This document shows, piece by piece, positions 44,531-56,768 of a DNA stretch of 64,000 nt; the stretch's first letter is position 1, and the number at the start of each line of letters is the position of its first letter. Source of the DNA: Bathymodiolus brooksi methanotrophic gill symbiont (GTDB lineage Bacteria > Pseudomonadota > Gammaproteobacteria > Methylococcales > Methylomonadaceae); contig JAJJBE010000091.1 in the NCBI GenBank assembly GCA_020996635.1, forward strand, positions 1-64,000. Direction: 5' to 3'. The translations under genes and the position numbers were made by a program. Below the pieces are notes generated by a model that saw nothing but the letters and a program-made list of their open reading frames with translations, was not told where the DNA came from and searched no databases.

Positions 44531-44884
44531 CTAGAACTTCAAGCCAGCTTCGCGTGCAGCATCTGCCAACGCTTTAACACGACCGTGATATTTAAAACCA
44601 GAACGATCAAAAGTAACTTCAGTAATACCAGCAGCAATTGCTTTATCTGCTATCATTTTACCGACAATTACAGCCGACTCAACATTCCCAGTGCTTTTCA
44701 CTGCTGATTTAATTTCAGCAAGATTTGTTGATGCACTAGCGACTGTTACAGTTCCATTTTCCGAAATAACTTGTGCATAAATATGTTTAGCTGTTCTATG
44801 AACAGATAAACGATTATTTCCAAGTTTTTTGATGTTTGATCTAAGCTTTAAAGCTCTTCTCAATCGAGATGCTTTTTTATTCAT
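44531..44884 (-). CDS. rplR: 50S ribosomal protein L18 (uL18)
   Basis: 117 residues: [58 protein letters not shown] and [19 protein letters not shown]. It binds 5S rRNA. It lies ten bases from both rplF and rpsE. Confidence 0.98.
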   Translation of the reverse strand: MNKKASRLRRALKLRSNIKKLGNNRLSVHRTAKHIYAQVISENGTVTVASASTNLAEIKSAVKSTGNVESAVIVGKMIADKAIAAGITEVTFDRSGFKYHGRVKALADAAREAGLKF

Positions 44885-44893
44885 TTTATTAGC

Positions 44894-45427
44894 CTATTTT
44901 TTCTTAGCGTCTTTTCTTACGATATGCTCATCTGCATATTTCACACCTTTACCTTTATAAGGCTCTGGTGGTCTATATGCTCTAATCTCAGCAGATACCG
45001 CTCCAACTTGTTGCTTATCAATCCCCTTTACAACGAGCTCAGTCTGACTAGTTGCTTCGACTGTAATCCCTTCAGGAACTGTAAAATCAACAGGATGAGA
45101 GAAACCAAGATTTAAACTAAGTATCTTTCCTTTTACCTGCGCTCTATAACCAACGCCAACCAAAGTAAGTTTTTTCTCAAAACCTTCAGTCACACCACGA
45201 ACCATATTAGCGACATTTGCGCGAGTAGTTCCTGCTAATGCAGTTGCTTTTTTATTGTTTTGATCCCACTTAACAGTAAAAACTGAATCTGTTAAATCTA
45301 CTGTTACAGCAGAATTTAAATTCAAATTTAACTGACCTTTAGGGCCTTTCACAGAGACAGAAGATCCATCTACCTTAAGTTCAACACCTGCAGGTAAAGT
45401 GATAGGTTTTTTTGCGATTCTAGACAT
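44894..45427 (-). CDS. rplF: 50S ribosomal protein L6 (uL6)
   Basis: 177 residues: [54 protein letters not shown] and [20 protein letters not shown]. It is near the sarcin-ricin loop, where elongation factors bind. Confidence 0.98.
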   Translation of the reverse strand: MSRIAKKPITLPAGVELKVDGSSVSVKGPKGQLNLNLNSAVTVDLTDSVFTVKWDQNNKKATALAGTTRANVANMVRGVTEGFEKKLTLVGVGYRAQVKGKILSLNLGFSHPVDFTVPEGITVEATSQTELVVKGIDKQQVGAVSAEIRAYRPPEPYKGKGVKYADEHIVRKDAKKK

Positions 45428-45442
45428 AAATTCCCCCTACCC

Positions 45443-45838
45443 TTAACAAACAGTACAAATAACTTCACCACCATGACCAATCGCACGAGCTGCACGATCC
45501 GTCATAACACCTTTAGATGTAGAAACTATAGCTACACCTAAACCGCCTAATACCTTAGGTAGTTCATCTTTTGATTTATAGATACGTAAACCTGGCTTAC
45601 TGATACGTTTAACTTTATCAATAACGGGCTTACCATTGTAATATTTCAACTCAATAGACATAGATACGTGTGCACCATTTGCCTCAGTTGAATAATCAGT
45701 AATATAACCTTCTTTTTTCAAAACTTGAGCTATTGCTACTTTAAGTTTTGAAGATGGCATATTTACGTTAATTTTTCCTGCAGATTGACCATTTCTTATG
45801 CGAGTTAGCATATCTGCAATTGGATCTGTCATGCTCAT
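45443..45838 (-). CDS. rpsH: 30S ribosomal protein S8 (uS8)
   Basis: 131 residues: [36 protein letters not shown] and the C-terminal [20 protein letters not shown]. In E. coli it represses the spc operon by binding near rplE; the same site was not examined here. ATG 45838 is used; a second ATG at 45832 is possible. Confidence 0.98.
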   Translation of the reverse strand: MSMTDPIADMLTRIRNGQSAGKINVNMPSSKLKVAIAQVLKKEGYITDYSTEANGAHVSMSIELKYYNGKPVIDKVKRISKPGLRIYKSKDELPKVLGGLGVAIVSTSKGVMTDRAARAIGHGGEVICTVC

Positions 45839-45868
45839 ATTATTTTCTCCAAATATCCGATTTGCCGA

Positions 45869-46174
45869 TTACCAACTAGCTTTTGTTAAGCCAGGTACAT
45901 CGCCACGCATCGTAGCTTCCCTTAGTTTATTTCTACTTAAACCAAATTTACGATAAAAACCATGAGGACGGCCTGTAATGTTACATCTATTACGCTGTCT
46001 AACCGGACTCGAATCTCTAGGTAATTTTTGTAAAGCTAGGTGCGCTTCATCTTTTTCTTGGAATGAAGCATTAGGATCTCTAATAATTCCTTTTAAAGAA
46101 ACTCTTTTTGCTTCGTATTTTTTTACTAATTTAGCACGCTTAGTTTCACGAGCTATCATTGATTTTTTAGCCAT
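45869..46174 (-). CDS. rpsN: 30S ribosomal protein S14 (uS14), zinc-free form
   Basis: 101 residues: [40 protein letters not shown], and [20 protein letters not shown]. The CxxC pairs of the zinc form are absent, so it is the long zinc-independent type, while L36 here is the zinc form. Confidence 0.97.
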   Translation of the reverse strand: MAKKSMIARETKRAKLVKKYEAKRVSLKGIIRDPNASFQEKDEAHLALQKLPRDSSPVRQRNRCNITGRPHGFYRKFGLSRNKLREATMRGDVPGLTKASW

Positions 46175-46179
46175 ATCGA

Positions 46180-46719
46180 TTAACTCTTGAATGGAAATTT
46201 AAACAACTTCAATAATGCTAAACCTTCTGCATTATTACTTGCTGTCGTTGTGATACAAATATCAAGTCCTCGAAGAGTATCAATTTTATCATAATCGATC
46301 TCTGGAAAAATGATTTGCTCTGTAACACCCATAGTATAGTTACCACGACCGTCAAAACTTTTAGGGTTAGACCCTCTAAAGTCACGAATTCGTGGAATAG
46401 AAATACTAATTAAACGATCAAGAAATTCGTACATTCTTTCGTCTCTTAGGGTTACTTTACAACCAATCGGCATATCATCACGAATTTTAAATCCAGCAAT
46501 AGATTTACGTGATAATGTCACAACTGGTTTTTGACCACTTATTTTTTCCATATCGCTTAGTGCAAATTGAACTATTTTCTTATCTGCAACAGCTTCACCT
46601 AAACCCATGTTTAGAGTGATTTTAGTAATTTTTGGAGCTTGCATTACTGATGTGTAACCAAATTCTTTCACCAATGCAGGCACTATTCTTTCTTTATAAT
46701 CTGTTTTCAATCTAGCCAT
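46180..46719 (-). CDS. rplE: 50S ribosomal protein L5 (uL5)
   Basis: 179 residues: [59 protein letters not shown]. It binds 5S rRNA and contacts P-site tRNA. It is nine bases downstream of rplX. Confidence 0.98.
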   Translation of the reverse strand: MARLKTDYKERIVPALVKEFGYTSVMQAPKITKITLNMGLGEAVADKKIVQFALSDMEKISGQKPVVTLSRKSIAGFKIRDDMPIGCKVTLRDERMYEFLDRLISISIPRIRDFRGSNPKSFDGRGNYTMGVTEQIIFPEIDYDKIDTLRGLDICITTTASNNAEGLALLKLFKFPFKS

Positions 46720-46727
46720 GATTATAC

Positions 46728-47042
46728 CTACACATCAATAATTTCATTATTCGATTTAAAAAATCGGACTTTCTTTCCATCATCCAATGATTTAAACCCT
46801 ACTTTGTCTGCTTTTTTAGTAGTAGCATTGAATAGAGCAACATTTGATTTATGAATGGGCATTTCTTTTTCAATAATACCACCTTGAACACCAGCATTTG
46901 GATTTGGTTTTTGATGTTTTTTAACTCTATTAACACCCTCAACCAAAACTTTCTCATTTAAGAATTTGCTGATTCGTCCTCGTTTACCCTTATCTTTACC
47001 GATAAGAACTATGACTTCGTCACCTTGTTTAAGTTTTTGCAT
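46728..47042 (-). CDS. rplX: 50S ribosomal protein L24 (uL24)
   Basis: 104 residues, starting [20 protein letters not shown] with the KOW motif, then [15 protein letters not shown] and [19 protein letters not shown]. An initiator of 50S assembly, between rplN and rplE. Confidence 0.98.
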   Translation of the reverse strand: MQKLKQGDEVIVLIGKDKGKRGRISKFLNEKVLVEGVNRVKKHQKPNPNAGVQGGIIEKEMPIHKSNVALFNATTKKADKVGFKSLDDGKKVRFFKSNNEIIDV

Positions 47043-47053
47043 TTTTAAGACCT

Positions 47054-47422
47054 TTACAATACTTCTGGAGCAAGAGAAATAATTTTCATAAATTTCTCGC
47101 CTCTTAATTCGCGTGTTACTGGCCCAAAAATACGTGTGCCTAACGGTTGAAGTTGAGCGTTCAATATTACAGCAGCATTTGTATCAAAGCGAATTACTGA
47201 CCCATCAGCTCTACGTACACCTTTTCTTGTACGAACAACTAATGCGTTATAAACCTCACCTTTCTTGACTTTTCCACGAGGGATTGAATCTTTAATACTG
47301 ACTTTAATAATATCCCCAATTCCAGCATATCGTCTATGCGATCCACCGAGAACTTTGATACACATGACCTTTTTTGCGCCGCTATTATCAGCGACTTCAA
47401 GGTTAGTTTGCATCTGAATCAT
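47054..47422 (-). CDS. rplN: 50S ribosomal protein L14 (uL14)
   Basis: 122 residues: [40 protein letters not shown], and [20 protein letters not shown]. It is a subunit-interface protein and the first gene of the classic spc operon; the 45 bases before it (47423-47467) are one of the larger gaps in the run. Confidence 0.98.
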   Translation of the reverse strand: MIQMQTNLEVADNSGAKKVMCIKVLGGSHRRYAGIGDIIKVSIKDSIPRGKVKKGEVYNALVVRTRKGVRRADGSVIRFDTNAAVILNAQLQPLGTRIFGPVTRELRGEKFMKIISLAPEVL

Positions 47423-47467
47423 TTTTTATTCCTAATTTACTTGTACTAGTAATTCAATTTAAATTGA

Positions 47468-47728
47468 TTATTTTGCTTTATTAAGCACTTCAACCAACTT
47501 AAATGTTTTCTTTTTTGAATAAGGACGACATGAAGTAATCGCTACTACATCTCCCTCGTTACAAACATTACTCTCATCATGAGCAAATAATTTTGTAGAA
47601 CGTCTTATGTACTTGCCATACACAGGATGTTTAACAAGACGCTCGACTAATACAGTGACTGTTTTATCCATTTTATTACTTACAACACGACCAGTGATTG
47701 TACGTAATTTTTCAGTATTATCACTCAT
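47468..47728 (-). CDS. rpsQ: 30S ribosomal protein S17 (uS17)
   Basis: 86 residues: [40 protein letters not shown] and [21 protein letters not shown] fold binding 16S rRNA. It overlaps rpmC by one base and ends the S10-type gene order. Confidence 0.98.
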   Translation of the reverse strand: MSDNTEKLRTITGRVVSNKMDKTVTVLVERLVKHPVYGKYIRRSTKLFAHDESNVCNEGDVVAITSCRPYSKKKTFKLVEVLNKAK

Positions 47729-47922
47729 TATGATTGACCCGCCATCTCATTTAAAACTGTTTTTACACGAGCAATATTTCTTCTGACTTTTTTTACTTGA
47801 TCAGATTTAGTCAATTGACCCGTGTTTTTTTGCATACGCAAATTAAATTGCTCACGACCTAATTCAACTAATATTGAATTAAGTTCTGTTGCATTTTTCT
47901 GACGTAATTCACTAGTTTTCAT
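47728..47922 (-). CDS. rpmC: 50S ribosomal protein L29 (uL29)
   Basis: 64 residues: [30 protein letters not shown], and [15 protein letters not shown] coiled pair of helices near the exit tunnel where SRP and trigger factor dock. One-base overlaps on both sides. Confidence 0.97.
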   Translation of the reverse strand: MKTSELRQKNATELNSILVELGREQFNLRMQKNTGQLTKSDQVKKVRRNIARVKTVLNEMAGQS

Positions 47923-48335
47923 TATAGTACCGTCCTAATAACAAACTTAGTTTTTACTGGTAATTTTGCAGCAGCAAGAGTAAAAGCTTCCCTTGCAAGT
48001 TCTTCTGGAACTCCTTGCAATTCATAAAGCATAGTTCCTGGTTTGATTTGAGCAATCCAGTATTCTACACTACCTTTCCCTTTACCCATTCTTACTTCTA
48101 ATGGTTTCTTTGTAATTGGTTTGTCTGGAAAAATTCTAATCCAAAGTTTTCCATCACGCTTACAATGTCTTGTGATTGTTCTACGTGCCGCCTCAATTTG
48201 ACGAGCAGTAATTCTTCCACGGCCCATAGACTTAAGCCCATACTCACCAAAGCTTACAGATGAGCCACGAACAGCCAAACCAGAGTTTCTTAATTTGTGT
48301 TGCTTACGAAATTTTGTTCTTTTAGGTTGAAGCAT
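47922..48335 (-). CDS. rplP: 50S ribosomal protein L16 (uL16)
   Basis: 137 residues: [59 protein letters not shown]. The A-site tRNA-contacting 50S protein, between rpsC and rpmC. Confidence 0.98.
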   Translation of the reverse strand: MLQPKRTKFRKQHKLRNSGLAVRGSSVSFGEYGLKSMGRGRITARQIEAARRTITRHCKRDGKLWIRIFPDKPITKKPLEVRMGKGKGSVEYWIAQIKPGTMLYELQGVPEELAREAFTLAAAKLPVKTKFVIRTVL

Positions 48336-48351
48336 AATATTTTCCCTTCAA

Positions 48352-49023
48352 CTATTTCTTAGATTTAGAATTAACCGAACTTTCTAAAGAAGCGTTATCA
48401 AAAACTTCTCCTTTGAAAATCCAAACTTTAATACCAATGATACCGTAGGTAGTGTTTGCTTCTGCAACACCATAATCAATATCTGCACGCAATGTATGTA
48501 ATGGCACTCGACCTTCTCTATACCATTCACTACGAGCAATTTCAGCACCGTTTAAACGGCCACCTAAATTGATTTTAATTCCTTCAGCACCTAAACGCAT
48601 TGAATTAGTAACTGCACGCTTCATTGCACGGCGATACATAATTCTTTTTTCTAGCTGCTGTGCAACACTTTCTGCAACTAGTTTTGCATCTAACTCTGGC
48701 TTTCTAATTTCTTCAACATTAACTTGCACAGGCATTTGCATCATTTTTGACACTTCCTTGCGCAAACTGTCGATATCTTCACCTTTTTTACCAATTACAA
48801 TACCCGGTCTTGCAGTATGAATGGTAATGTGAGCATTATTTGCTTGGCGATTAATTTGCACACGACTAACAGAAGCATGAGCTAACTTCTTCCGTATAAA
48901 TGCACGTGCTGTTAAATCTTGATATAAATAAACAGGATAGTCTTTGCTATTAGCATACCATCTAGATGTAAAATCTTTTACTATACCAAGTCTTATTCCG
49001 GTTGGATGTACCTTTTGACCCAT
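48352..49023 (-). CDS. rpsC: 30S ribosomal protein S3 (uS3)
   Basis: 223 residues: [20 protein letters not shown], the KH domain [18 protein letters not shown] and [18 protein letters not shown]-like region (here [19 protein letters not shown]). It forms the mRNA entry channel with S4 and S5. Confidence 0.98.
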   Translation of the reverse strand: MGQKVHPTGIRLGIVKDFTSRWYANSKDYPVYLYQDLTARAFIRKKLAHASVSRVQINRQANNAHITIHTARPGIVIGKKGEDIDSLRKEVSKMMQMPVQVNVEEIRKPELDAKLVAESVAQQLEKRIMYRRAMKRAVTNSMRLGAEGIKINLGGRLNGAEIARSEWYREGRVPLHTLRADIDYGVAEANTTYGIIGIKVWIFKGEVFDNASLESSVNSKSKK

Positions 49024-49033
49024 TATACTGCCT

Positions 49034-49369
49034 CTACTCGAATTCTGCGACTTTAACTGCGATATGACAAGTACGCTTCAAAATGTGATTAGCACGCCCT
49101 TTTGCTCTCGCTCTAAATCTCTTTAAAGTTGGCGCTTCATCAACAAATACTGTTGAAACTTTTAACTCATCAATATCTGCACTTTCATTATGCTCTGCAT
49201 TTGCAATAGCTGATTCAAGTACTTTCTTCATAATCGCAGCTGCTTTTTTTGTACTGAACTTAAGTACATTCAAAGCTTCTTCGACCTCAAGACCTCTAAT
49301 TTGATTTGCAACCAATCTCGCTTTTTGAGCCGATAAAGGTGCATTACTTAATTTAGCTGTAATTTCCAT
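49034..49369 (-). CDS. rplV: 50S ribosomal protein L22 (uL22)
   Basis: 111 residues from ATG 49369: [20 protein letters not shown], and the exit-tunnel hairpin region ends [20 protein letters not shown]. The longest frame extends to 49438 inside rpsS and is not used. Of the tandem ATGATG at 49372-49367, the second has better SD spacing and matches the family start. Point changes in the hairpin can affect macrolides; the region looks wild-type. Confidence 0.96.
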   Translation of the reverse strand: MEITAKLSNAPLSAQKARLVANQIRGLEVEEALNVLKFSTKKAAAIMKKVLESAIANAEHNESADIDELKVSTVFVDEAPTLKRFRARAKGRANHILKRTCHIAVKVAEFE

Positions 49370-49379
49370 CATGCACCTA

Positions 49380-49652
49380 TTATTTTGACTTTCTATCAGC
49401 CAAATGGCCTCTGTATGTACGAGTTGGTGAAAACTCACCTAACTTATGGCCCACCATATTCTCAGATACCAAAACCGGAATATGCTGGCGGCCGTTATGA
49501 ACGGCAATTGTTAAACCCAACATTTCAGGCGTTATCATTGATCGTCTAGACCAAGTCTTAATCGGTTTCCTACTATTACTACTGACTGCATCATCAACTT
49601 TCTTTTGTAAATGATGATCAATAAAAGGACCTTTTTTAATTGAACGTGGCAC
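49380..49652 (-). CDS. rpsS: 30S ribosomal protein S19 (uS19)
   Basis: 90 residues: [58 protein letters not shown]. Head protein near the A-site. It lies between rplB and rplV. Confidence 0.98.
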   Translation of the reverse strand: MPRSIKKGPFIDHHLQKKVDDAVSSNSRKPIKTWSRRSMITPEMLGLTIAVHNGRQHIPVLVSENMVGHKLGEFSPTRTYRGHLADRKSK

Positions 49653-49667
49653 TTTATTAATTCCTCT

Positions 49668-50495
49668 CTAACGCTTGCTACGACGTCTAACAATCATCTT
49701 GTCAGTACGCTTGTTTTTTCTTGTTTTATAACCTTTAGTAGGCATACCCCAAGGAGATACCGGATGTCTACCACCCGATGTTCTACCTTCACCACCACCA
49801 TGCGGATGATCTACCGGGTTCATAACTACACCACGAACTGTTGGACGAACACCACGCCATCTTGACGCACCTGCTTTACCAAGAGATCTTAAGCTATGCT
49901 CAGAGTTTGAAACCTCTCCGATTACTGCCTTACAATCAGCTAATACTTTACGCATTTCACCTGAACGTAATCTTAATGTTACATGCGCACCCTCTTTTGC
50001 AACTAGCTGTGCAGATGTACCAGCACTTCTTGCCATTTGCGCACCTTTAAGAGGCTTAAGTTCAACACAATGAACCACAGAACCTAAAGGCATATTTCTT
50101 AAAGGCATACAATTTCCTGCCTTAATAGGTGCACTTTCAGAAGACATCAACTCTTGACCCGCAACTACACCTTTAGGAGCAATAATATAACGACGCTCCC
50201 CATCAGCATATAGAACCAAAGCAATATTTGCAGTTCTATTTGGATCATATTCCAAGCGCTCTACAACACAAGGAATATCAAATTTATTTCTTTTGAAATC
50301 AATAATTCGGTAGGCTTGTTTATGCCCCCCACCGATATGACGAGTAGTAATTCGTCCATTATTATTACGACCACCACTTCTGGTCTTTTTTGTTAGTAGT
50401 GGTGCAAAAGGTTTACCTTTATGTAAACCTTCGCTCTTTACTCTTACGACAAACCTTGAACCTGGTGATGTCGGTTTTGATTTTACAATAGCCAT
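49668..50495 (-). CDS. rplB: 50S ribosomal protein L2 (uL2)
   Basis: 275 residues: [40 protein letters not shown], and the peptidyl-transferase-region motif [18 protein letters not shown] with the conserved histidine. It is required for peptide bond formation and subunit joining. Confidence 0.99.
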   Translation of the reverse strand: MAIVKSKPTSPGSRFVVRVKSEGLHKGKPFAPLLTKKTRSGGRNNNGRITTRHIGGGHKQAYRIIDFKRNKFDIPCVVERLEYDPNRTANIALVLYADGERRYIIAPKGVVAGQELMSSESAPIKAGNCMPLRNMPLGSVVHCVELKPLKGAQMARSAGTSAQLVAKEGAHVTLRLRSGEMRKVLADCKAVIGEVSNSEHSLRSLGKAGASRWRGVRPTVRGVVMNPVDHPHGGGEGRTSGGRHPVSPWGMPTKGYKTRKNKRTDKMIVRRRSKR

Positions 50496-50527
50496 TTACT
50501 CTACCGATTATATACTTTTAACTACAA

Positions 50528-50824
50528 CTAAGCTGCTGAGAAATCAATATCATGCCCAGACTTAAGCCTTACATAAGCTTTTTTCCAGTCAGAACGTTTC
50601 CCTATAAGGCGACCAAATCTCTTTGTTTTTCCTTTTACATTTAATATCTGAACTTTTTCAACTTCAACATTAAACATAAGCTCTACAGATTTTTTAACTT
50701 GTAACTTAGTTGCATCATTTGCAACTTTAAATACAAAACGATTTGACTCTTCTGTAGCATTAGTACTCTTTTCAGAAATTACTGGTGCTTTAATTATATT
50801 AGAAAGCTTAAACTCTACACTCAT
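50528..50824 (-). CDS. rplW: 50S ribosomal protein L23 (uL23)
   Basis: 98 residues: IIKAPVISEKSTNATEESNR, VKKSVELMFNVEVEKVQILN and RFGRLIGKRSDWKKAYVRL. Docking site for trigger factor and SRP at the tunnel exit. It overlaps rplD by four bases. Confidence 0.98.
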   Translation of the reverse strand: MSVEFKLSNIIKAPVISEKSTNATEESNRFVFKVANDATKLQVKKSVELMFNVEVEKVQILNVKGKTKRFGRLIGKRSDWKKAYVRLKSGHDIDFSAA

Positions 50825-51441
50825 GATAACTGCGCCTCAATTTCTTTCAATGCAGCAGGTGTAGCAATAACATTTTCTGCAGCAATCAACATAACAGGGT
50901 TAAGCTCTCTTGCAGTAATGATATCTACGTTATAAATATTTCTTGAAGCTAAGATAATATTTTCATTTAGATCTTCCGCAATAATCAGAACTCGATTACG
51001 TCCGAATTCTTTTAACTTAGCCGCTAGCTCTTTGGTTTTTGGAGTCGTAGGGATAATATCTGAGCTCACCTTGATACGATCTTGGCGTAATAATTCAGAT
51101 AAAATCGAACGAACACCAGCACGATACATCTTTTTATTCAACTTTTGATCAAATGATCTAGGTCGAGCAGCGAATGTAGCACCACCACCTCTCCAAATTG
51201 GACTTCGTATTGTACCAGATCTTGCGCGACCTGACCCTTTTTGATTCCAAGGTTTTGCTCCACCGCCTCTTACATCTGAACGATTTTTTTGAGCTTTTGT
51301 CCCAGAACGCAGGCCAGCCATGGTTTTGGTAGCTAATTGATGAATCAAAGTTTCATTATACTCTTGACCAAAAACTAACTCATTTACTTCTACTTCAGCA
51401 GCAGAGTCTGCACTATTAAGCGCTAGTATTTTCAAACTCAT
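50821..51441 (-). CDS. rplD: 50S ribosomal protein L4 (uL4)
   Basis: 206 residues: RSGTKAQKNRSDVRGGGAKP, WNQKGSGRARSGTIRSPIWR with the tunnel loop. In E. coli it represses the S10 operon through its leader; here no separate leader exists because tuf abuts rpsJ, so that control is doubtful. Confidence 0.98.
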   Translation of the reverse strand: MSLKILALNSADSAAEVEVNELVFGQEYNETLIHQLATKTMAGLRSGTKAQKNRSDVRGGGAKPWNQKGSGRARSGTIRSPIWRGGGATFAARPRSFDQKLNKKMYRAGVRSILSELLRQDRIKVSSDIIPTTPKTKELAAKLKEFGRNRVLIIAEDLNENIILASRNIYNVDIITARELNPVMLIAAENVIATPAALKEIEAQLS

Positions 51442-51444
51442 GAC

Positions 51445-52095
51445 TTATCCTTTATTTCTCTTCTTGACTGCAGGTGTTAAAATAACATCTCCACCTTTAG
51501 CGCCAGGAACTGCACCTTTAACCAAAATAAGGTTTCTTTCCGTATCAATTGAATGAACAGTCAGATTTTGAGTGGTCACAGTTTCTGCTCCCATATGCCC
51601 TGACATTTTCTTTCCTTTGAAAACTCTACCCGGCGTTTGACACATACCAATAGACCCGTTTGATCTATGAGAAAGTGAATTACCATGAGTAGCATCTTGC
51701 ATACCAAAATTGTGACGCTTAATACCACCAGCGAAACCTTTACCTATACTTGTACCTTGAACATCGACAAATTGACCTTCAGCGAATAAATCCATAGATA
51801 ACTCAGAACCAACCTGAAGATATTCACCTTCACCATCAGCCAATCTGAATTCCCACAAACCTCGACCTGCAGTCATATTTGCCGTAGCAAAATGACCTGC
51901 CATCGCTTTATCAACTTTCGAAGATTTTTTATCACCAACTGTTACTTGAACCGCACGATAACCGTCAGAGTCTAAACCCTTAACCTGAGAAATTCTATGC
52001 GAATCTATTTGCAAAACAGTGACAGGAACTGAAGTTCCATTTTCCAGGAAGACGCGTGTCATCCCGCATTTTTTACCAACTAAACCTAAAGACAT
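51445..52095 (-). CDS. rplC: 50S ribosomal protein L3 (uL3)
   Basis: 216 residues: [60 protein letters not shown] with the conserved glutamine targeted by PrmB. It is an early 50S assembly protein. Confidence 0.98.
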   Translation of the reverse strand: MSLGLVGKKCGMTRVFLENGTSVPVTVLQIDSHRISQVKGLDSDGYRAVQVTVGDKKSSKVDKAMAGHFATANMTAGRGLWEFRLADGEGEYLQVGSELSMDLFAEGQFVDVQGTSIGKGFAGGIKRHNFGMQDATHGNSLSHRSNGSIGMCQTPGRVFKGKKMSGHMGAETVTTQNLTVHSIDTERNLILVKGAVPGAKGGDVILTPAVKKRNKG

Positions 52096-52111
52096 ATGCT
52101 TAATCCTCTAA

Positions 52112-52423
52112 TTAATTGAGCTTAATTTGAACATCAACACCAGCCGCAAGATCTAATTTCATTAGCGCATCAACCGTTTTATCCGTTGGCTCAATGATAT
52201 CAAGCAAACGCTTATATGTTCTTAATTCATACTGATCACGAGCATCTTTATTTACATGCGGAGATGTAAGAACCGTGAATCGTTCATGTTTTGTAGGCAA
52301 TGGAATTGGACCTTTTACTTGAGTTCCAGTTCTTTTTGCTGTTTCTACAATTTCACTTGCAGACTGATCAATCAATTTATGATCAAAAGACTTTAAGCGT
52401 ATTCTAATTGTTTGACTTGCCAT
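52112..52423 (-). CDS. rpsJ: 30S ribosomal protein S10 (uS10, NusE)
   Basis: 103 residues: [60 protein letters not shown]. It works in the ribosome and with NusB in antitermination. It starts five bases after the tuf stop, so the S10 operon is fused to the str operon. Confidence 0.98.
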   Translation of the reverse strand: MASQTIRIRLKSFDHKLIDQSASEIVETAKRTGTQVKGPIPLPTKHERFTVLTSPHVNKDARDQYELRTYKRLLDIIEPTDKTVDALMKLDLAAGVDVQIKLN

Positions 52424-52428
52424 ATTCC

Positions 52429-53649
52429 CTACTCTACAACTGTTGCAACAACACCAGCACCTACGGTACGACCGCCTTCACGGATCGCAAAGCGCAAGCC
52501 ATCTTCCATTGCAATTGGCGCAATCAAAGTTACTTCTACTGATACGTTATCTCCAGGCATTACCATTTCTGTTCCTTCTGGTAATTTTACTGCACCTGTT
52601 ACGTCTGTTGTTCTGAAGTAGAACTGCGGACGATATCCATCAAAGAATGGTGTATGACGACCACCCTCATCTTTTGATAGGACATAAATTTCTGCTGTGA
52701 ATTTTGTATGTGGGTTAATTGAACCGACATGAGCAAGTACTTGACCACGCTCTACCTCTTCACGTTTAGTACCACGTAATAAGATACCTACGTTATCGCC
52801 TGCTTCACCTTGATCAAGCAGTTTACGGAACATCTCTACACCCGTACAGGTTGTTTTAACGGTTTCTTTAATACCAACGATTTCAATTTCTTCGCCAACT
52901 TTTACAACACCACGTTCGATACGCCCTGTTACAACGGTTCCACGACCTGAAATTGAGAATACATCTTCAATTGGCATAATGAAAGCGCCTTCAATGGCTC
53001 TTTCTGGCTCTGGAATGTAGGTATCTAGCGCTTCAACCAATTTAATGATTGATAGAACACCCAAATCACTTGTATCGCCTTCTAATCCTTTCAATGCTGA
53101 ACCAACAATAATTGGCGTGTCGTCTCCAGGAAACTCATATAAGTCTAATAACTCACGAAGCTCCATTTCAACTAATTCAAGCATTTCATTGTATTCTTCT
53201 GTTCCCACACCACCACAGTCTTCTGCTAGTAGGTCAGCTTTGTTTAGGAATACAATTATATAAGGTACGCCAACTTGGCGAGATAGTAAGATATGCTCTC
53301 TTGTTTGAGGCATAGGACCATCTGTTGCACCACATACTAAAATAGCACCATCCATTTGTGCAGCACCAGTAATCATATTTTTCACATAATCAGCATGACC
53401 TGGACAGTCAACGTGTGCGTAATGACGCGCTTCTGATTCATATTCTACATGTGATGTTGCAATTGTAATGCCACGTTCACGCTCTTCTGGTGCATTATCA
53501 ATTTGGTCAAATGCTTTTACTTCACCACCCTGTAGCTCCGCCATAACTTTCGTTAGTGCAGCGGTTAGTGTTGTTTTTCCATGATCTACGTGACCAATTG
53601 TGCCGACGTTTACATGGGGTTTAGTACGTTCAAATTTTTCTTTAGCCAT
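52429..53649 (-). CDS. tuf: Elongation factor Tu with a 10-residue insertion
   Basis: A 406-residue GTPase that brings aminoacyl-tRNA to the ribosome. [14 protein letters not shown] (P-loop), [12 protein letters not shown] (switch I), [12 protein letters not shown] (switch II) and NKAD (about 136-139) are intact, as are domains 2 and 3. E. coli EF-Tu has 394 residues. After NKAD the usual seven-residue link to LELVEME is replaced by [17 protein letters not shown], ten residues longer, and two more residues occur before DTYIPEPE. It lies between fusA and rpsJ. Confidence 0.98.
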   Translation of the reverse strand: MAKEKFERTKPHVNVGTIGHVDHGKTTLTAALTKVMAELQGGEVKAFDQIDNAPEERERGITIATSHVEYESEARHYAHVDCPGHADYVKNMITGAAQMDGAILVCGATDGPMPQTREHILLSRQVGVPYIIVFLNKADLLAEDCGGVGTEEYNEMLELVEMELRELLDLYEFPGDDTPIIVGSALKGLEGDTSDLGVLSIIKLVEALDTYIPEPERAIEGAFIMPIEDVFSISGRGTVVTGRIERGVVKVGEEIEIVGIKETVKTTCTGVEMFRKLLDQGEAGDNVGILLRGTKREEVERGQVLAHVGSINPHTKFTAEIYVLSKDEGGRHTPFFDGYRPQFYFRTTDVTGAVKLPEGTEMVMPGDNVSVEVTLIAPIAMEDGLRFAIREGGRTVGAGVVATVVE

Positions 53650-53677
53650 TAGCCAATACCTTTATTAATTTCAATTC

Positions 53678-55771
53678 TTATGAAGTTTTATCAATGACAG
53701 CACGTGTAACGCTCAGAGGTGCTTCATTATATTTTTCAAATTGCATACTGTAAGTAGCACGCCCTTGAGTTGCCGAACGTAGGTTAGAGGAATAACCAAA
53801 CATTTCAGCCAACGGCACTTCGCAGTTAATTGTTTTACCTGTCGGCGTATCGTCCATTCCTAGAACTATACCTCTACGTCGATTTACATCTCCTACCACA
53901 TCCCCCATATAATTTTCTGGGGTCATTATTTCTACTTTCATTACCGGCTCAAGCAATACAGGCTTGGCTAGTTTAGAGCCATCCCGAAAAGCCATGGATC
54001 CAGCAATTGAAAAGGCCATTTCACTTGAATCCACATCGTGATACGAACCATTTATTAAGGTAACCTTAACATCCACCACAGGGTAGCCTGCCAAAACACC
54101 ATTTTTCATTTGCTCTTCAATACCTTTTTCAACAGCAGGAATAAATTCCCTTGGTACCGCTGAATTTTCAATCTCATTAATAAAGGAATAACCAAAACCA
54201 GACTTCATTGGTTCAATTCTGATTAATACATCTCCATATCGTCCTTTACCACCTAACTCACGAACAAATTTCCCTTCTTGTTCTATCGATTCTTTAATTG
54301 TTTCTCTATATGAAACTTGCGGAGCACCAACATTAACATTAGCATCAAACTCTCTACGCATTCTATCAACAATAATTTCAAGATGTAACTCACCCATCCC
54401 TGAAATAATTGTCTGCCCTGACTCTTTATCAGATGACTGATGAAAAGAAGGATCTTCTTTTGACAACCGCTCTAAAGCAATAATCATTTTATCTTGATCT
54501 GCTTTTGTTTTTGCCTCAACCGCTATCGATATAACTGGCTCAGGAAAATCTATTTTTTCGAGAATAATGACAGCTTTCTCATCACAGAGCGTATCGCCCG
54601 TGATAACATATTTAAATCCGACAGCTGCAACAATATCCCCAGCTCTCACTTCAGAGACTTCTTCGCGGCTGTTTGCATGCATTTGCAACAATCTACCAAC
54701 ACGCTCTCGCTTTGATTTAAGTGCATTATAAACCACACTTCCTGATTTTAGGACCCCAGAATAAACCCTAAAAAAAGTTAAAACACCAACATATGGATCA
54801 GTTGCTATTTTAAAAGCTAAGGCAGAAAAAGGTTCGTCATCTGACGCACTCCTTTCTTCTAACTTGCCTTTTTTAGACTCACCAACGATGGATTTAACAT
54901 CAACCGGAGATGGTAGAAAATCAATTACACCATCTAGTATACTTTGAACACCTTTATTCTTAAAAGCCGAACCACAATATACCGGTGAAATTTCATTTGC
55001 TAAGGTTCTAAGTCGAATCCCTAACTTAATTTCTGCATTAGTTAACGTTTCACTCTCAAGATACTTATCCATCAGCTCTTCATTAGCTTCTGCTGCAGCT
55101 TCAATTAATTTTTCACGCCACTCTTCTGCTAATTCCTGTAAATCTTCAGGAATTTCCTGTTCAACAAAGGCCATACCCATATTCTTTTCTTCCCAGAATA
55201 TAGCTTTCATCTTTAATAAATCTACAACACCACGAAACCCATCTTCAGCCCCGACTGGAATCTGCATAGCAATAGGCATTGCCGCTAAGCGACTCTCAAT
55301 CTGCTCTATCACTCTAAAATAATCAGCCCCCGTGCGATCCATCTTATTTATAAAAATAATCCTAGGTACTTCATACTTATTTGCCTGACGCCAAACTGTT
55401 TCAGACTGCGGCTCTACTCCACCGACAGCACAAAAAACAGCACACGCCCCATCAAGCACTCTTAAAGAACGCTCAACTTCTATAGTAAAATCAACATGAC
55501 CCGGCGTATCTATTATATTGATACGATGCTGGTCATTTTGGCCATCCATGCCCTTCCAGAAACAAGTTGTTGCTGCAGAGGTAATTGTTATTCCACGCTC
55601 TTGCTCTTGCTCCATCCAATCCATAACAGCCGAGCCATCATGAACCTCTCCTATCTTATGAGAAACCCCCGTGTAATAAAGAATTCGCTCAGTTGCTGTA
55701 GTTTTACCTGCATCAATATGAGCCATAATCCCTATATTCCGATACCTTTCAATCGGTGTTACACGAGCCAT
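53678..55771 (-). CDS. fusA: Elongation factor G
   Basis: A 697-residue translocation GTPase: [55 protein letters not shown] and [12 protein letters not shown], followed by domains II-V with [19 protein letters not shown] and the domain IV tip loop. It lies 28 bases from tuf and 16 from rpsG in the standard str order. Confidence 0.98.
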   Translation of the reverse strand: MARVTPIERYRNIGIMAHIDAGKTTATERILYYTGVSHKIGEVHDGSAVMDWMEQEQERGITITSAATTCFWKGMDGQNDQHRINIIDTPGHVDFTIEVERSLRVLDGACAVFCAVGGVEPQSETVWRQANKYEVPRIIFINKMDRTGADYFRVIEQIESRLAAMPIAMQIPVGAEDGFRGVVDLLKMKAIFWEEKNMGMAFVEQEIPEDLQELAEEWREKLIEAAAEANEELMDKYLESETLTNAEIKLGIRLRTLANEISPVYCGSAFKNKGVQSILDGVIDFLPSPVDVKSIVGESKKGKLEERSASDDEPFSALAFKIATDPYVGVLTFFRVYSGVLKSGSVVYNALKSKRERVGRLLQMHANSREEVSEVRAGDIVAAVGFKYVITGDTLCDEKAVIILEKIDFPEPVISIAVEAKTKADQDKMIIALERLSKEDPSFHQSSDKESGQTIISGMGELHLEIIVDRMRREFDANVNVGAPQVSYRETIKESIEQEGKFVRELGGKGRYGDVLIRIEPMKSGFGYSFINEIENSAVPREFIPAVEKGIEEQMKNGVLAGYPVVDVKVTLINGSYHDVDSSEMAFSIAGSMAFRDGSKLAKPVLLEPVMKVEIMTPENYMGDVVGDVNRRRGIVLGMDDTPTGKTINCEVPLAEMFGYSSNLRSATQGRATYSMQFEKYNEAPLSVTRAVIDKTS

Positions 55772-55787
55772 CCCAAATTCCTACTTA

Positions 55788-56258
<471 letters not shown>

Positions 56259-56270
56259 TTAATTCACCAA

Positions 56271-56645
56271 TTATTTCTTAGGTTTTTTCGTGCCGTATTT
56301 AGAACGACCACATTTACGACCATCAACACCAGACGTATCCAAGCTTCCACGAACTACGTGATAACGAACCCCTGGAAGATCTTTAACTCTACCGCCGCGA
56401 ATTAATACCACGGAATGCTCTTGTAAATTATGACCTTCACCACCGATGTAACTACTTACTTCAGCGCCATTAGTTAACCTTACACGAGCAACCTTACGTA
56501 ATGCTGAATTTGGTTTTTTTGGTGTTGTTGTATAAACACGTGTACATACACCACGTCTTTGAGGGCAAGCCTCAAGAGCTGGTACATTGCTTTTTTCTAC
56601 TTGTCTTACACGCGGCTTACGAACCAGCTGGTTTACAGTAGCCAT
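56271..56645 (-). CDS. rpsL: 30S ribosomal protein S12 (uS12)
   Basis: 124 residues: [60 protein letters not shown]. Both lysine regions where streptomycin-resistance changes occur read as wild type. It is the first gene of the fused str-S10-spc-alpha run and follows a strong promoter. Confidence 0.98.
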   Translation of the reverse strand: MATVNQLVRKPRVRQVEKSNVPALEACPQRRGVCTRVYTTTPKKPNSALRKVARVRLTNGAEVSSYIGGEGHNLQEHSVVLIRGGRVKDLPGVRYHVVRGSLDTSGVDGRKCGRSKYGTKKPKK

Positions 56646-56735
56646 AATTTAATTCACTCCGTTTTGCATATTTCTGCACTAAGCGCACAAGAAAATGCAC
56701 TATATTAATTTTACGATAACTCTATTGAGCGGGAC

Positions 56736-56764
56736 ATTATATTATCCTGCTCATGTCAAGTCAA
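56736..56764 (-). promoter_or_regulatory. Strong sigma-70 promoter of the str/ribosomal run
   Basis: On the minus strand TTGACT (56764-56759), 17 bases, TATAAT (56741-56736), about 90 bases before the rpsL ATG and just after the rpoC stop. It is the only clear promoter seen between rpoC and rplQ. Confidence 0.8.
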
Positions 56765-56768
56765 GTTT

